From Methanosarcina vacuolata Z-761 (lineage in GTDB: Archaea > Halobacteriota > Methanosarcinia > Methanosarcinales > Methanosarcinaceae), in the NCBI RefSeq assembly GCF_000969905.1, contig NZ_CP009520.1:1178001-1242000 (forward strand): a stretch of 64,000 nt of DNA, in the 5' to 3' direction. The notes under the pieces are model-generated. The model had not been told where the DNA came from and did no database searches. It saw only the letters and a program-made list of their open reading frames with translations. Made by a program: the position numbers and the translations under genes. Shown here one piece after another: positions 44,815-54,268 of this stretch; position 1 is the first letter of the stretch, and every line of letters begins with the position of its first letter.

Positions 44815-45576
44815 TTAGAATCCCAGTTTTTTCACAATACTTTCGATTTCTATTGCAGCAATTGAGTCGTCCGAAATTTCGAAGAGAGGTACGCCTTTTA
44901 TATCCATTTCCTCGATTTTAGGGTCGAGTGGAATCATACCTATCATGTTAAGTTTCAGGTCCTCTGCCAGTTTGACAAGCTTGTCGCGGTTAGCATCTGT
45001 AACCTTGTTTGCAATAACGTGAATTCTACCAATGTTTGAGTCCAGTTCACCCACAAGTTCATGAATTCTCTCAGCAGTCCGAAAACCCCTTCGAGAAGCG
45101 TCTGTTACGACAATAAGGTCATCTATGTCCCGTATAATCTTCCTGCTGAAATGTTCAAGACCGGCCTCTGCATCAATAATAACTACATCATAATTCATGA
45201 TCAGTTTATCCATGATGCCACGGAGAAGGTTGTTTACATAACAGTAGCATCCTGAACCTTCGGGCCGGCCCATGACCAGGAGGTCATAGCCAGGCATTTC
45301 TTCGATGATCTCATAAACCTTGCTTTTAAGTACGGACTCTTTATTCATATCGGGATTGTCAGGCCTTGGTTTTGTGATCTCAGCCTGTAAATACTCCTTT
45401 GCATCCCCGATGGTTTTTACGTTCTCACAGCCAAGAGTCTCAGGCAGGTTAGTGTCTGCATCTGCATCAACTGCCAGGAGAAACTGACCTTTTTTGGAAA
45501 GGGAGCGGATCAGAAGAGCCGCTACCGCTGTTTTACCAGTCCCACCTTTTCCCGTTATTGCAATTACTTTTGTCAC
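44815..45576 (-). CDS. CooC-like nickel-insertion ATPase, carbon monoxide dehydrogenase accessory protein
   Basis: About 253 residues. Deviant Walker A KVIAITGKGGTGKTAVAALL near the start, the VDADADTNLPETLG segment, the MGRPEGSGCYCYVNNLLRG stretch with the CxC that binds metal in CooC, and VVIIDAEAGLEHFSR. CooC matures the Ni-Fe-S C cluster of CODH; here it would serve CdhA. GTG 45576 is preferred because GGGGT lies about 6 nt upstream; an ATG four codons earlier has no SD. It lies between cdhC and cdhD. Confidence 0.9.
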   Translation of the reverse strand: MTKVIAITGKGGTGKTAVAALLIRSLSKKGQFLLAVDADADTNLPETLGCENVKTIGDAKEYLQAEITKPRPDNPDMNKESVLKSKVYEIIEEMPGYDLLVMGRPEGSGCYCYVNNLLRGIMDKLIMNYDVVIIDAEAGLEHFSRKIIRDIDDLIVVTDASRRGFRTAERIHELVGELDSNIGRIHVIANKVTDANRDKLVKLAEDLKLNMIGMIPLDPKIEEMDIKGVPLFEISDDSIAAIEIESIVKKLGF

Positions 45577-45634
45577 AGAATACCCCATTGGATTGTTTTT
45601 CGTCTTAGGCGATTACTTAGTCACCCAACTACGT

Positions 45635-47056
45635 TTAGTCCTTCTTCTCGCTGATGACCATTCTTTCAATGGAGATCTTTGCCTTCTTGAAGGTGATCTT
45701 AATTCCACCAGCCTTACCAGCAGGCATCATTGGCATTGAAGCCATTGCAGGCATCTGGAATCCGGCTGCAGGCATCATCATTGGAGCGGCTGCAACAGCG
45801 ACTTCCTCTTCTTCTTCCTCTTCCTCTTCTTCCTCTTCTTCCTCTTCTGCAGCTGCCCAGCTAGCAACGACCGGGTGGTTCTTCTCCTGCAGGAAAGCCT
45901 TCAAGGAATCAATGTCAGTTGCATCGTTCTCAGTTGCGATCTTATCTTTGATGTCTTCTGGAATAGTTTCGGCAATCTTTTCCTTGAGCATGGATGGGAG
46001 CCAGACAACTCTGTTCCAGCCACCATCAGCCTGGATAAACTTGGGGGAATAGAAGTAGGCGACACCGATACCGAGGAAACCTACGATCTGCTTTCCACCG
46101 CCTGTCTGACCTGCCATAGAGGAGAAACCAAGACCGTTAGGGGCCATTCCCTGGTATTCTCTGCTAACCCAGCCAATACCGTCAACCTCAGGGATGTAGA
46201 ATCCGACAACTTCAAAGCAGCCACAGGAGGTGTGTGGGGAGTCGAAGAAGGAGTGGAGTTTAATCTTGCTAAATTCGCCACTTGAAAGCTTTACAGCAAT
46301 GTCATTGACACCGGAGTATTCACCGGTGTTGGAATCGAGGAGTTCACCCTTCTCGATTGCAAACTGAGGTCCTTCTGGGTCTACCTTTGCTGCTGCACGG
46401 CCGTCGAACCAGTTGATTGCACCACAAAGAGAGACTCTGTCAGGGGAAACTACACAGACGTTGGTTGGAGCAAAAGCCTGACAGAGGGTACATCCATAGA
46501 AGACGTCAACATCTTCGTCATGGAGGTTCTTTGTCCTGGCATCTCTTGTCTTGAAGATCTCCTTTGCTTCTACCAGCTTGTTCTCAACTTCAGCCTTGTC
46601 GGTGTAGAAGGTCACCTGCATCTTCTCAATAAAGGGAAGCTCGGTCTTGAAGAGCATCATGACAGCTTTTCCGAAAGAATCAAGGGAGTCCATCTTTGCA
46701 GCTGTATCCTTGGAGATTCTCATCCATACATCATATCTCTGGTTCAGGTGCATAATGCCCTGGCAGTAGTTGATGAAATCGTGGATACGCCTCTCGATGA
46801 CAGATTCAAGGTCAGCCTCTATGAGTTCTCCACCGATGTTGAAGACCATTGCCCAGGGGTAGGTTTTACCCTCTTCCATTTCCTTGAGATCAGGGCCGAT
46901 AATCGTAACTTTGTCATCTTCGATCTCGTCCATGGGTTTTGCACGGACAAGTTCCAGACCCAGGGACTTTGGGCCACCTAGTTCAACAAACATTCCTTCC
47001 TTTCTTACTCTTTCTCCTTCAAACATTGGGGAAATCTCAAATGGGAATTCTGCCAT
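45635..47056 (-). CDS. cdhC: Acetyl-CoA decarbonylase/synthase beta subunit (acetyl-CoA synthase)
   Basis: 473 residues. The A-cluster cysteines are visible in VFYGCTLCQAF (about residues 189-192) and TSCGCFEVVG (about 278-280). GGWNRVVWLPSMLKE follows. The C terminus has an unusual run of about 16 glutamates and then an Ala/Met/Pro-rich stretch before the final GGIKITFKKAKI part. It makes or cleaves acetyl-CoA from CO, methyl-corrinoid and CoA at the Ni-Ni-[4Fe-4S] centre. GGAGGCG precedes the ATG at about 8 nt. Confidence 0.97.
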   Translation of the reverse strand: MAEFPFEISPMFEGERVRKEGMFVELGGPKSLGLELVRAKPMDEIEDDKVTIIGPDLKEMEEGKTYPWAMVFNIGGELIEADLESVIERRIHDFINYCQGIMHLNQRYDVWMRISKDTAAKMDSLDSFGKAVMMLFKTELPFIEKMQVTFYTDKAEVENKLVEAKEIFKTRDARTKNLHDEDVDVFYGCTLCQAFAPTNVCVVSPDRVSLCGAINWFDGRAAAKVDPEGPQFAIEKGELLDSNTGEYSGVNDIAVKLSSGEFSKIKLHSFFDSPHTSCGCFEVVGFYIPEVDGIGWVSREYQGMAPNGLGFSSMAGQTGGGKQIVGFLGIGVAYFYSPKFIQADGGWNRVVWLPSMLKEKIAETIPEDIKDKIATENDATDIDSLKAFLQEKNHPVVASWAAAEEEEEEEEEEEEEEEVAVAAAPMMMPAAGFQMPAMASMPMMPAGKAGGIKITFKKAKISIERMVISEKKD

Positions 47057-47080
47057 TATATTTCGCCTCCTAAATTAAAC

Positions 47081-47593
47081 TTATAAAAGGTCAATTACCT
47101 CATCCAGTGCTGCGATGTGATCTGCTTTGCTAAGGTTTCCAAAGGACATCGTTGCATTCTGGATGTAGCTCTTGTCTATCGAAATTGCTTTTACATCACT
47201 GAAGTTTTTAGTTGCTGACAATACCTGGTTGATGTAGTACTTCTTGTGGCCCAGGAGTATGATTGTGTCATAGTTACCATTGCCATCAAGTCCTGGCCAG
47301 TTAGGATCTGTCAGATAGAAGCCAAGCGCGTGCAGGTTGATGTACTTGGCATTGACACCCTTGTCCACAAAACCAATCATTGAGCTACCGGTTGCTGCAA
47401 TCGGGATGTTCTTTGCTTTTGAGATCTTCACTGCACGGTCCAGAACCTCGGGGTCGAGAACTCCGGTTCCAACTACAAAAAGTGGCTTTTTAGCCTTTGA
47501 AATAAGCTTGGCGGCTATTTCTGTGCTTATAGCTTTTGAGGTCTTTACACCGTAGGTGGTAAACAGTTTTGTATTCTTAGTAGTGTCAACCAT
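47081..47593 (-). CDS. cdhB: Acetyl-CoA decarbonylase/synthase epsilon subunit
   Basis: 170 residues. [20 protein letters not shown] start, with [20 protein letters not shown] and the [20 protein letters not shown] part typical of CdhB, a DHS-like NAD/FAD-binding fold. It binds CdhA in the alpha2-epsilon2 CODH component. ATG 47593 is fixed by AAGGAGG about 7 nt upstream, which lies in the end of cdhA; the gap to the cdhA stop is 2 bp. An in-frame GTG-type extension to 47611 overlaps cdhA. Confidence 0.95.
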   Translation of the reverse strand: MVDTTKNTKLFTTYGVKTSKAISTEIAAKLISKAKKPLFVVGTGVLDPEVLDRAVKISKAKNIPIAATGSSMIGFVDKGVNAKYINLHALGFYLTDPNWPGLDGNGNYDTIILLGHKKYYINQVLSATKNFSDVKAISIDKSYIQNATMSFGNLSKADHIAALDEVIDLL

Positions 47594-47595
47594 CT

Positions 47596-50022
47596 TCAGG
47601 CCTCCTTGCAAAGTCTCTTAAGGTTAGTCGGCTGTGCAGAGACATCGAACTTAATTGCCGGACCGGAAATGATCTTCTTCTTCTTCCAGTCGATTTCCCA
47701 ACCGCGCTCGGATTCAAGCATCTTCAGGAGCATTTCACGCTTGGCAAGTGGGAGATCAGCTTCATTCCTGACAAACTTGTACAAGTCTTCGGGTAGCACA
47801 CCAAGGTACTTTTCACTAAGCTCCATCCAGTGGGTCAATTTAATGGACCTGCCCATGCTGTTATCGGATACACGAATACAGTTCTTTGCCAGCATAACAC
47901 AGGCTTCCTGCCAGGTTTCTGCAGTGGTAATCAGGAACTCTGGAGATGGCGGGATTGCCATTTTGGAACCGTTTCTGCTGTCGTAAAGTTCCCATTTGCT
48001 GTCGTCGTAGGTCTTTGCGATCAGAGCTCTCCTGTATTTACCGCTGTGGGGACCAAGTACTGCAGGAATACCATACATGTTACACCCGGTACCGATAGCT
48101 GCTGCCTTCTGTGAGTAAGCACCCCATGCAAGCCCGACTGCACCGACACGGTTGATTGCGTAGTCAGCAATCTCGGCAAGGTTGCCTGAAAGGTTCCTGC
48201 TTGCAAAGATTGCAGCGACCTTGTGGACTGTACCCGATATGTGGGCATTCGAGACGCATGATCCGGTGTTAAGGATGTTACCTTTTTCGAATCTACCTGG
48301 GTATCTCTCGTACAGAGTCTTGCCGTCAGCATCCTTGTACATACCGATATCCATTGCAGAACATCCTGAAACTGCAACGATGTAGTTCCTGTTAAGGAAT
48401 TCTTCTGCGATGCTGTATACGTCTTTGGAGCCTGCAGGATAGTTGGCACATCCGATAATTGCGATGACACCCGGGGTGGTACCCATAACCAGATTCAGGC
48501 CTTCTGCCCTGATTTCTGGATCGCTTACCTGACCTCTTCCTGCTCTTACAAAGCCTTTCTCTTCGGCAATGGCCTTCTGGGCAGCCTTCTCGATCAAGCT
48601 CAGAATGGGGATTTCCTTGTTACAAACCTGCTCGCACCTGCGACAGCCTACACAAAGGTCATGCAGCTCTTCCAGAGCAGAGTAGTCTTCTCCCTTAGCC
48701 ACTGCAATTGCTGCAGGGATTCCAAGCTCTTCTGGACATGCCAGTGCACATTCTCCGCATTCCACACACTTGGAAACAAGGGCTTTCATTTCGTCGTCTG
48801 TAGGGATGGCTGAGAGCCCTTCGGCTTCGCGAATCGGGGCCATCTTCAGAGCGACCTTGGGCACAAGTTCTCCCAGTTTCTCGTAGTCCAGCATTACACA
48901 GCCAGGAATCTTGCCAGTTACCAGGTCTTCTACGATTGCATCCACATCATCATTGGTCCTGTCATCCAGGCCGTACATGATCTTTTCATTGGATGCGATG
49001 ATCGGGATCTTAAGCTTCTGTCCTTCCATGACGAGGTCAGCTCTTACGCACTGTTCGTCAAGAACGATTACATCAGGAATTCCGGAGCGTACGATCTTCA
49101 GTTCCTTTGAAATGGTACCGACAATCTTTGCATAGGGGGCTTTCCGGTCTTCTCTCTTGTACCTGGTCATGTCGAATGCAGTACAGCAGAGACCTCCGAT
49201 TTCCATCTTGTCAGTCAGACCATTGTCTTCCATGTAGTCCATGATGTAGGTGACACCGGCAACGTTGTGCCCAATGGCAATGATGACTGGCTTGGAAGCA
49301 TCAATTGTTCCCATACCTACTTCAACAAGAGGAGCCTCAGGATCGGATTTCGGGAAACCGAGTGCAGTAACCTGAGCAATATCGGAAACTTCCATACCTA
49401 CGTGGTCAAGAACTCCAGCAAACATTGCCTTGTTATCATAGTCAATTGCTGCTGCTTCCTGTCCTGCGTGTACAGTTGCAAGTAACTGGCCTACCTCTTC
49501 TTCAACATATTCCATTATTGGTTTGAGTTCGCCGAGGGTCTTCGGCTGCCGACCTGTGACAAGCTGAATATTGGGGGCAATAACATTCGAAGCGCCCATG
49601 TTAATCGGCATATCTCCCCCGAAGAGGTCAACAATGTGATTAAGCAGGTGGCGGCCGTGGGCACTGTGACATGCACAACCAGTTAGGCAGCGCAGGAAGA
49701 ACTCTCTTGCAGCCTGACCTTTCATATCAATACCACAGGCACCTCTCTTGTTTCCTTCCAGGTTACACGGTCCAAAGGTACAGTAGCAACACTGGTCACA
49801 CATGGGGGTGTAGACCGGCTCGTAGCGGTCAAACAGTGTAAAACTCCAGTCCCTTAATGTGGCGATTGTGGGGAAGGGGGTCGGACCCATCGGGCCAAGT
49901 TCTTCTTCTGCTCCTTTTACTTCTTTGGCAACCTCCTTTGCTGCCCCTACAATATTATTGATAGTGATCTGAACGGATTCCAGATCTTCTATAGAAAAAC
50001 TCCCGGTAGTTAGTTTGCTCAT
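47596..50022 (-). CDS. cdhA: Acetyl-CoA decarbonylase/synthase alpha subunit (CO dehydrogenase)
   Basis: 808 residues. N-terminal iron-sulfur cysteines ([33 protein letters not shown]). Two ferredoxin-type [4Fe-4S] motifs lie in the middle ([14 protein letters not shown] and [14 protein letters not shown]). Later C-cluster ligands include [23 protein letters not shown] and [10 protein letters not shown]. It oxidises CO to CO2 or the reverse at the Ni-Fe-S C cluster. GGAGGT lies about 9 nt before the ATG. First gene of the operon, preceded by a long leader. Confidence 0.98.
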   Translation of the reverse strand: MSKLTTGSFSIEDLESVQITINNIVGAAKEVAKEVKGAEEELGPMGPTPFPTIATLRDWSFTLFDRYEPVYTPMCDQCCYCTFGPCNLEGNKRGACGIDMKGQAAREFFLRCLTGCACHSAHGRHLLNHIVDLFGGDMPINMGASNVIAPNIQLVTGRQPKTLGELKPIMEYVEEEVGQLLATVHAGQEAAAIDYDNKAMFAGVLDHVGMEVSDIAQVTALGFPKSDPEAPLVEVGMGTIDASKPVIIAIGHNVAGVTYIMDYMEDNGLTDKMEIGGLCCTAFDMTRYKREDRKAPYAKIVGTISKELKIVRSGIPDVIVLDEQCVRADLVMEGQKLKIPIIASNEKIMYGLDDRTNDDVDAIVEDLVTGKIPGCVMLDYEKLGELVPKVALKMAPIREAEGLSAIPTDDEMKALVSKCVECGECALACPEELGIPAAIAVAKGEDYSALEELHDLCVGCRRCEQVCNKEIPILSLIEKAAQKAIAEEKGFVRAGRGQVSDPEIRAEGLNLVMGTTPGVIAIIGCANYPAGSKDVYSIAEEFLNRNYIVAVSGCSAMDIGMYKDADGKTLYERYPGRFEKGNILNTGSCVSNAHISGTVHKVAAIFASRNLSGNLAEIADYAINRVGAVGLAWGAYSQKAAAIGTGCNMYGIPAVLGPHSGKYRRALIAKTYDDSKWELYDSRNGSKMAIPPSPEFLITTAETWQEACVMLAKNCIRVSDNSMGRSIKLTHWMELSEKYLGVLPEDLYKFVRNEADLPLAKREMLLKMLESERGWEIDWKKKKIISGPAIKFDVSAQPTNLKRLCKEA

Positions 50023-50420
50023 TTGAGCTTTACCTCCTAAATTTGTATAAAGTCGACTTCACCAAGACGATTGCAATTTCTAATTTTTCGGCATATTTGT
50101 AATTATCAAACACTCCTTGCCGTCTGCTTAAAGTTACAACCGTGTAAGTAAATGCGCTTCTGGTAAAATGCTATTAGCTACTTTTTTTCAAATAGCAAAT
50201 ATTTCACCAGCGTTTTTTCAGCTAAAGTCGTTTTTAGAGGAAATATTTCCACATAAAAGTCGTTTTTAGGGCTTAATCGCTCTTCAAATCCATTTTTACG
50301 CCCTTTATCTCAAAAAAACCGTTTTTGCCAACGATTGAGACCTAAATAATAAGCAGAGGTCGCTACCGATGGATAATAAACACTAATTAAATGTCTTAAC
50401 GTACCAAATCTATATAATAT
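50023..50420 (-). promoter_or_regulatory. cdh operon promoter and approximately 370-nt leader
   Basis: A TATA box on the minus strand (ATATTATATA, 50411-50420) predicts a start near 50390, giving an untranslated leader of about 370 nt. I recall a leader of similar length for cdh of Methanosarcina thermophila. The leader contains two copies of AAAGTCGTTTTTAG (near 50224 and 50255 on the plus strand), related CCGTTTTTG and CCATTTTTACG motifs, and the palindrome GGAAATATTTCC between the two copies. Confidence 0.65.
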
Positions 50421-51727
50421 TTTCTAATTTGTAACACGCATTTCGAGATGGGTAAAGTGGGAATGTTCAAAATCAGTTGACTTTGTGAGTTTATTTTAAC
50501 TATGTATTCAAAAAAGAAGTTAGTGTCTTTAGACATGGGTTTTTTAGAAAAAACCATTATAACCCTGGTGTTTTATCTCTTTGTGCTATTACTTGTTAAC
50601 AATTATACGTTTTCCTCATATTTACAACAAGTGATTATGTAAATATTTGTTATCAAATGAGGTAATAATCCTTAGCCAAAACTTATCCTTACGGGAGATA
50701 TAAAAATGAATAAATGTTTTCAATTTTATAAATGTTTGTTGAATAATTAAATCGAAAAATATTTATAGGTTTAGCATTGCCATACTGCTTTACACAGTAA
50801 ACGCCGTAAACTATTTTTGTATTTTCACAGGCAACATGTAAATATAATATCTATATTAAGATATTAATTTGTTTATTTTTTCATTAAAATATTATATAAT
50901 CAGATAAAATATAACATAAATTCATTCTCTAATAAGCTACTCTTGAATAGGTTATTCTTGAACATAATGAGAACAACTTTTAAGGAATTGATTTTGAGTT
51001 TCCCACGAGCTTTAGCCTCTGATTTATTTCATCTAAAGTTTGGACGAGGAAAAATTGGCTTAGGAATGCTTCAAATATAATATCAAAGGTTTTTGTTGCC
51101 GAAAATGATTATTTGGGAAAATAGAACTATAGGTCAACTCCCAGACTCAAAAGATGAAGTCAGATTTTTATCATTCCTTAGTTAATAGACCTCTGAAAAA
51201 CGGAATTTTAAATAAGGTGAACGTCTAAGCCATAGTATTCGAAAATTTACTGGCTTACACATAAAGCAATTAAGCAGACACTCAATTAATTCATGAGCAG
51301 TTCTACGAATAAGGAGTCAGTTCTAAATTAAGAGTTTTAAAATGATATAAAATATGTATCCCTCTTCAAATTCAATGGAGAATTTTCCAACTTGAGAAAT
51401 ACACAGTAATTTTATCATCTAGTTGTAAAGTTAATACATCTCTTGGTATTGTTTTTCAGACCTGGTTAAATTCTTAAATTTTCAGCAAATACATGAAATT
51501 TACTTTTACCCATACGATTTGGAGAGGATACTAAAATATCAATTACCAGGTCAAAAACGATATTGCCGATATCATTCTAAGCTGAGATTCTTTATCTGAG
51601 ATACAGGTGAAATACTCTAATAATACTCTAGATACTCTAAATACTCGATACTCTAAATACTCTAATGATACTCTAATCGCTTCAAATTCTATAATTGCTT
51701 CAAATTTAAGGTGTGATGAGATTAAAT
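50421..51727. other. AT-rich spacer with ISL3-related fragments
   Basis: 1.3 kb without an intact gene. At about 51092-51182 lies the inverted counterpart of 11475-11566 and at 51467-51531 the direct counterpart of 11993-12057, both pieces of the ISL3 relic before cidA. At 51615-51680 are short iterations of ATACTCTAA. Nothing else recognised. Confidence 0.5.
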
Positions 51728-52047
51728 GAGAATAATTAGAATATAAACCGGAGATAATTAGAATACAAACCGGAGAATGATTAGGATATAAACCGGGGAA
51801 TATAGAATATAAACCAGATAATTATTAGAATACAAACCGGAAATTGATTAGAATATAAACCGGAGATAATTAGAGTACAAACCGGAGAATGATTAGAATA
51901 TAAACCTGAGATTGATTAGAATATAAACCTGAGATTGATTAGAATATAAACCTGAGATTGATTAGAATATAAACCTGAGATTGATTAGAATATAAACCGG
52001 GGAATATAGAATATAAACCGGAGAATAATTAGAATATAAACCGGAGA
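51728..52047. repeat. 21-23-bp degenerate tandem repeat ending at the rhomboid start
   Basis: About 15 units of GATTAGAATATAAACCGGAG and variants (AAACCTGAGATTG in a run of identical units around 51890-51985; GGGGAATATAGAATATAAACC variants elsewhere). The last CCGGAG (52041-52046) lies 5 nt before the TTG of the rhomboid gene and acts as its likely Shine-Dalgarno site. Confidence 0.9.
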
Positions 52048-52051
52048 GTAA

Positions 52052-52723
52052 TTGGAAATATGTTTGACCTTAATGCAGCTTACACCCCTGGAGGCGGAAC
52101 AGGTGGCAAGTAAAGATTCTGTTTTCGCAAGCCCTTCAATGGTAATAATTGCCCTGTGCACGCTTTCATTCTTCCTGGAAATGATTCCGGGCATAGGTGA
52201 TGTTTATTATAGCATTTTTTATTTTGACCCCATTTATCTTGTAACAAGGCCCTGGACGCTTGTTACATACATGTTTCTGCACAATGGTTTATTCCATCTT
52301 TTATTCAATATGCTCGTCCTGTACTTCTTCGGAACTGCACTTGAGCGGCGGATAGGGAACAGACAGCTTCTGGCAATTTTTTTCACCGCCGGAGTTCTAT
52401 CGGCAATAGGGTATACGTTTTTAAGCCAGCCAATATTCAATATCTCGCCTGGTCCAATGGTTGGCGCAAGCGGAGCAATCTACGGGGTCTTTGCAGCCCT
52501 TACAATACTTGAGCCTGATATTCGTGTTTATGTCTACTTTGTCCCGATGAAGCTAAAACATGCCCTGGTGCTTTTTGCTCTGTTTGATTTTCTGATGGTA
52601 AACTCATCTGACATGATAGCCCATACAGCTCACCTTAGCGGTCTCTTTGTCGGTCTTTATATGGGCTTCCGAATAAAGAAAATCGAGGAAAATTTAAGAC
52701 CGGGATATATCGGCAGGTGGTGA
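52052..52723 (+). CDS. Rhomboid-family intramembrane serine protease
   Basis: 223 residues with six predicted membrane helices. The helix-loop motif TYMFLHNGLFHLLFNMLVLY, the nucleophile serine in VGASGAIYGVF and the catalytic histidine in IAHTAHLSGLFVGLY form the rhomboid dyad. It cleaves membrane protein substrates within or near the bilayer. TTG 52052 is used because of the GGAG 5 nt upstream; ATG 52073 is an alternative. The next gene overlaps the stop by a few bases. Confidence 0.9.
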   Translation: MEICLTLMQLTPLEAEQVASKDSVFASPSMVIIALCTLSFFLEMIPGIGDVYYSIFYFDPIYLVTRPWTLVTYMFLHNGLFHLLFNMLVLYFFGTALERRIGNRQLLAIFFTAGVLSAIGYTFLSQPIFNISPGPMVGASGAIYGVFAALTILEPDIRVYVYFVPMKLKHALVLFALFDFLMVNSSDMIAHTAHLSGLFVGLYMGFRIKKIEENLRPGYIGRW

Positions 52724-53139
52724 CTCTGGAAGGAAATGACCTTCTGGAGGGCACATACTACTATCCAAAACCCGATCCAGGAGAGAAAATTCCTATCCTG
52801 ATTTTAAATTTCAGGAGACTATTTGCAGCATGGTCTCCGGATTTTAAAAAGACCCTATACTTTGAAAAAAAACCCGAGAATGAAAACCTCAAAAGGGTGA
52901 GGGAAATTAATCTTCTCCATGTCTATGACTGGCTTGCGGGCAGAGAAGGAATGATAGAACTTACTGACCCGGAGTTTGAGCAGTTTATGGAAGTTTATGA
53001 GGCTTTTCTGGAAAGGCTTGGAGAAATCCAGTACCTCAGGCGTAAAAAAGGAAGAAGAGCGGAAAACATCTTTGAACTCAAAGAATCTCCATACGTTATT
53101 CGAGAAGTAAAAAAGGGACCCTTTTCCGACAATTTATAA
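52717..53139 (+). CDS. Unknown 140-residue protein
   Basis: A soluble charged protein: TYYYPKPDPGEKIPILILNF near the N terminus, then KKTLYFEKKPENENLKRVRE and a helical middle with REINLLHVYDWLAGREGMIE, and a basic tail. No family recognised. The GTG start (52717 or 52720) overlaps the rhomboid stop, which implies translational coupling with the protease and a possible shared role. No membrane segment is visible. Confidence 0.75.
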   Translation: MVTLEGNDLLEGTYYYPKPDPGEKIPILILNFRRLFAAWSPDFKKTLYFEKKPENENLKRVREINLLHVYDWLAGREGMIELTDPEFEQFMEVYEAFLERLGEIQYLRRKKGRRAENIFELKESPYVIREVKKGPFSDNL

Positions 53140-53149
53140 ATAAAATTAC

Positions 53150-53277
53150 TACGTTTTATAGATCTACGATTTTATAGATCTACAATGTTATAGATCTACG
53201 ATGTTACATATCTATGATGTTATAGATCTACGATGTTATAGATCTACGATGTTATAGATCTACGATGTTATAGATCA
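53150..53277. repeat. 16-bp tandem repeat
   Basis: About eight units of TATAGATCTACGATGT (first units with TTTT or CAATG variants; one with ACATATCTATGATGT). It starts about 10 bp after the stop of the 140-residue gene. The rest of the spacer to 53644 shows no gene apart from the promoter region for the NYN gene. Confidence 0.9.
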
Positions 53278-53644
53278 GGATTTTTGTTTTGCCGGAGTTT
53301 CTTCCTTCCTGTTCGCAGGAAGATTCTCAGGGTTTTCAATCCAATCGTTCATAGAAGGATAGAGTTGCAAACGTTGATTGCCTTAATATGCAAATGTTTT
53401 ACTACAGAAAAGCAGATATAAGGTATCATCGGATTGAATGCAAAATTGTGGTATCAAGATATAAATCTTAGAAATTCGGAACTTTAAACCTCAAATACTG
53501 ATCGCGGAAGCATAAACTCTGTACCGGCAGATTGGAGGGCTGCTGGTAGTGTAGCTTCCCCCAGAGTTAGTGCTGTATTGTCATATGGCGCAAACAAATA
53601 AGGTACAGGTTCCGTGAACTGTAAGATCACAGAGGACATTGATA

Positions 53645-54229
53645 ATGAAACCTGTAAAAAGCGGAATCGACTCAATATCAAAATACCTCCGCTCGAAAAA
53701 AGAAGTTGGCAGGCGGAAAATAGGGCTTTTAGTGGATGGTCCCAATATTCTCAGAAAAGAATTTGATGTAAATCTTGAGGAGATAAGGGACGTCCTGAAA
53801 GATTATGGAAATATCAAAATTGGGCGCGTTTTCCTTAACCAGTACGCCTCTGACAAGCTCGTGGAAGCTATCGAAAATCATGGACTTGAACCTATAATTT
53901 GTTCGAGCGATGTTGATGTGCGCCTCGCGGTAGAGGGCATGGAGCTAGTATATAATCCTAACATTGATACTCTTGCAATCGTTACAAGGGATGCGGACTT
54001 CAAGCCGCTTTTGAACAAAGCAAATGAGCACGGCAAAGAAACTATTATTTTTGGAGTCGAGCCCGGTTTTTCCACAGCACTAAAGAATTCGGCGGACTAT
54101 GTTATTCTTATGAAGAAAGACAGAATGAGCAGTTATGATGAGTCCGATGGAATAGGACCAGGTGAAGGAAAAATTGATACATCGGAATATCAGGACAGTA
54201 TGTATGAAGAATCCATAGAAAAGACCTGA
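53645..54229 (+). CDS. NYN-domain (LabA/DUF88-type) protein
   Basis: 194 residues. NYN/PIN-like nuclease fold: RKIGLLVDGPNILRKEFDVN with the first acidic residue, IGRVFLNQYASDKLVEAIEN, DVDVRLAVEGMELVYNPNID and IVTRDADFKPLLNKANEHGK with further acidic residues, which together would bind a metal. The acidic/Ser-rich C-terminal tail (after residue 165) is probably disordered. Family members are predicted RNases; the target is unknown. ATG 53645 has GAGG about 9 nt upstream; a TTG two codons earlier is less likely. Confidence 0.87.
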   Translation: MKPVKSGIDSISKYLRSKKEVGRRKIGLLVDGPNILRKEFDVNLEEIRDVLKDYGNIKIGRVFLNQYASDKLVEAIENHGLEPIICSSDVDVRLAVEGMELVYNPNIDTLAIVTRDADFKPLLNKANEHGKETIIFGVEPGFSTALKNSADYVILMKKDRMSSYDESDGIGPGEGKIDTSEYQDSMYEESIEKT

Positions 54230-54268
54230 TTTATGCCTGTCCTTTTTTGATATTCCTTTCTCACTTTT

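Noticed and set aside
51728-52047. Possible CRISPR array
   Set aside because: Units follow one another with no unique spacers and vary in length; no cas gene is near. It is a degenerate tandem repeat.
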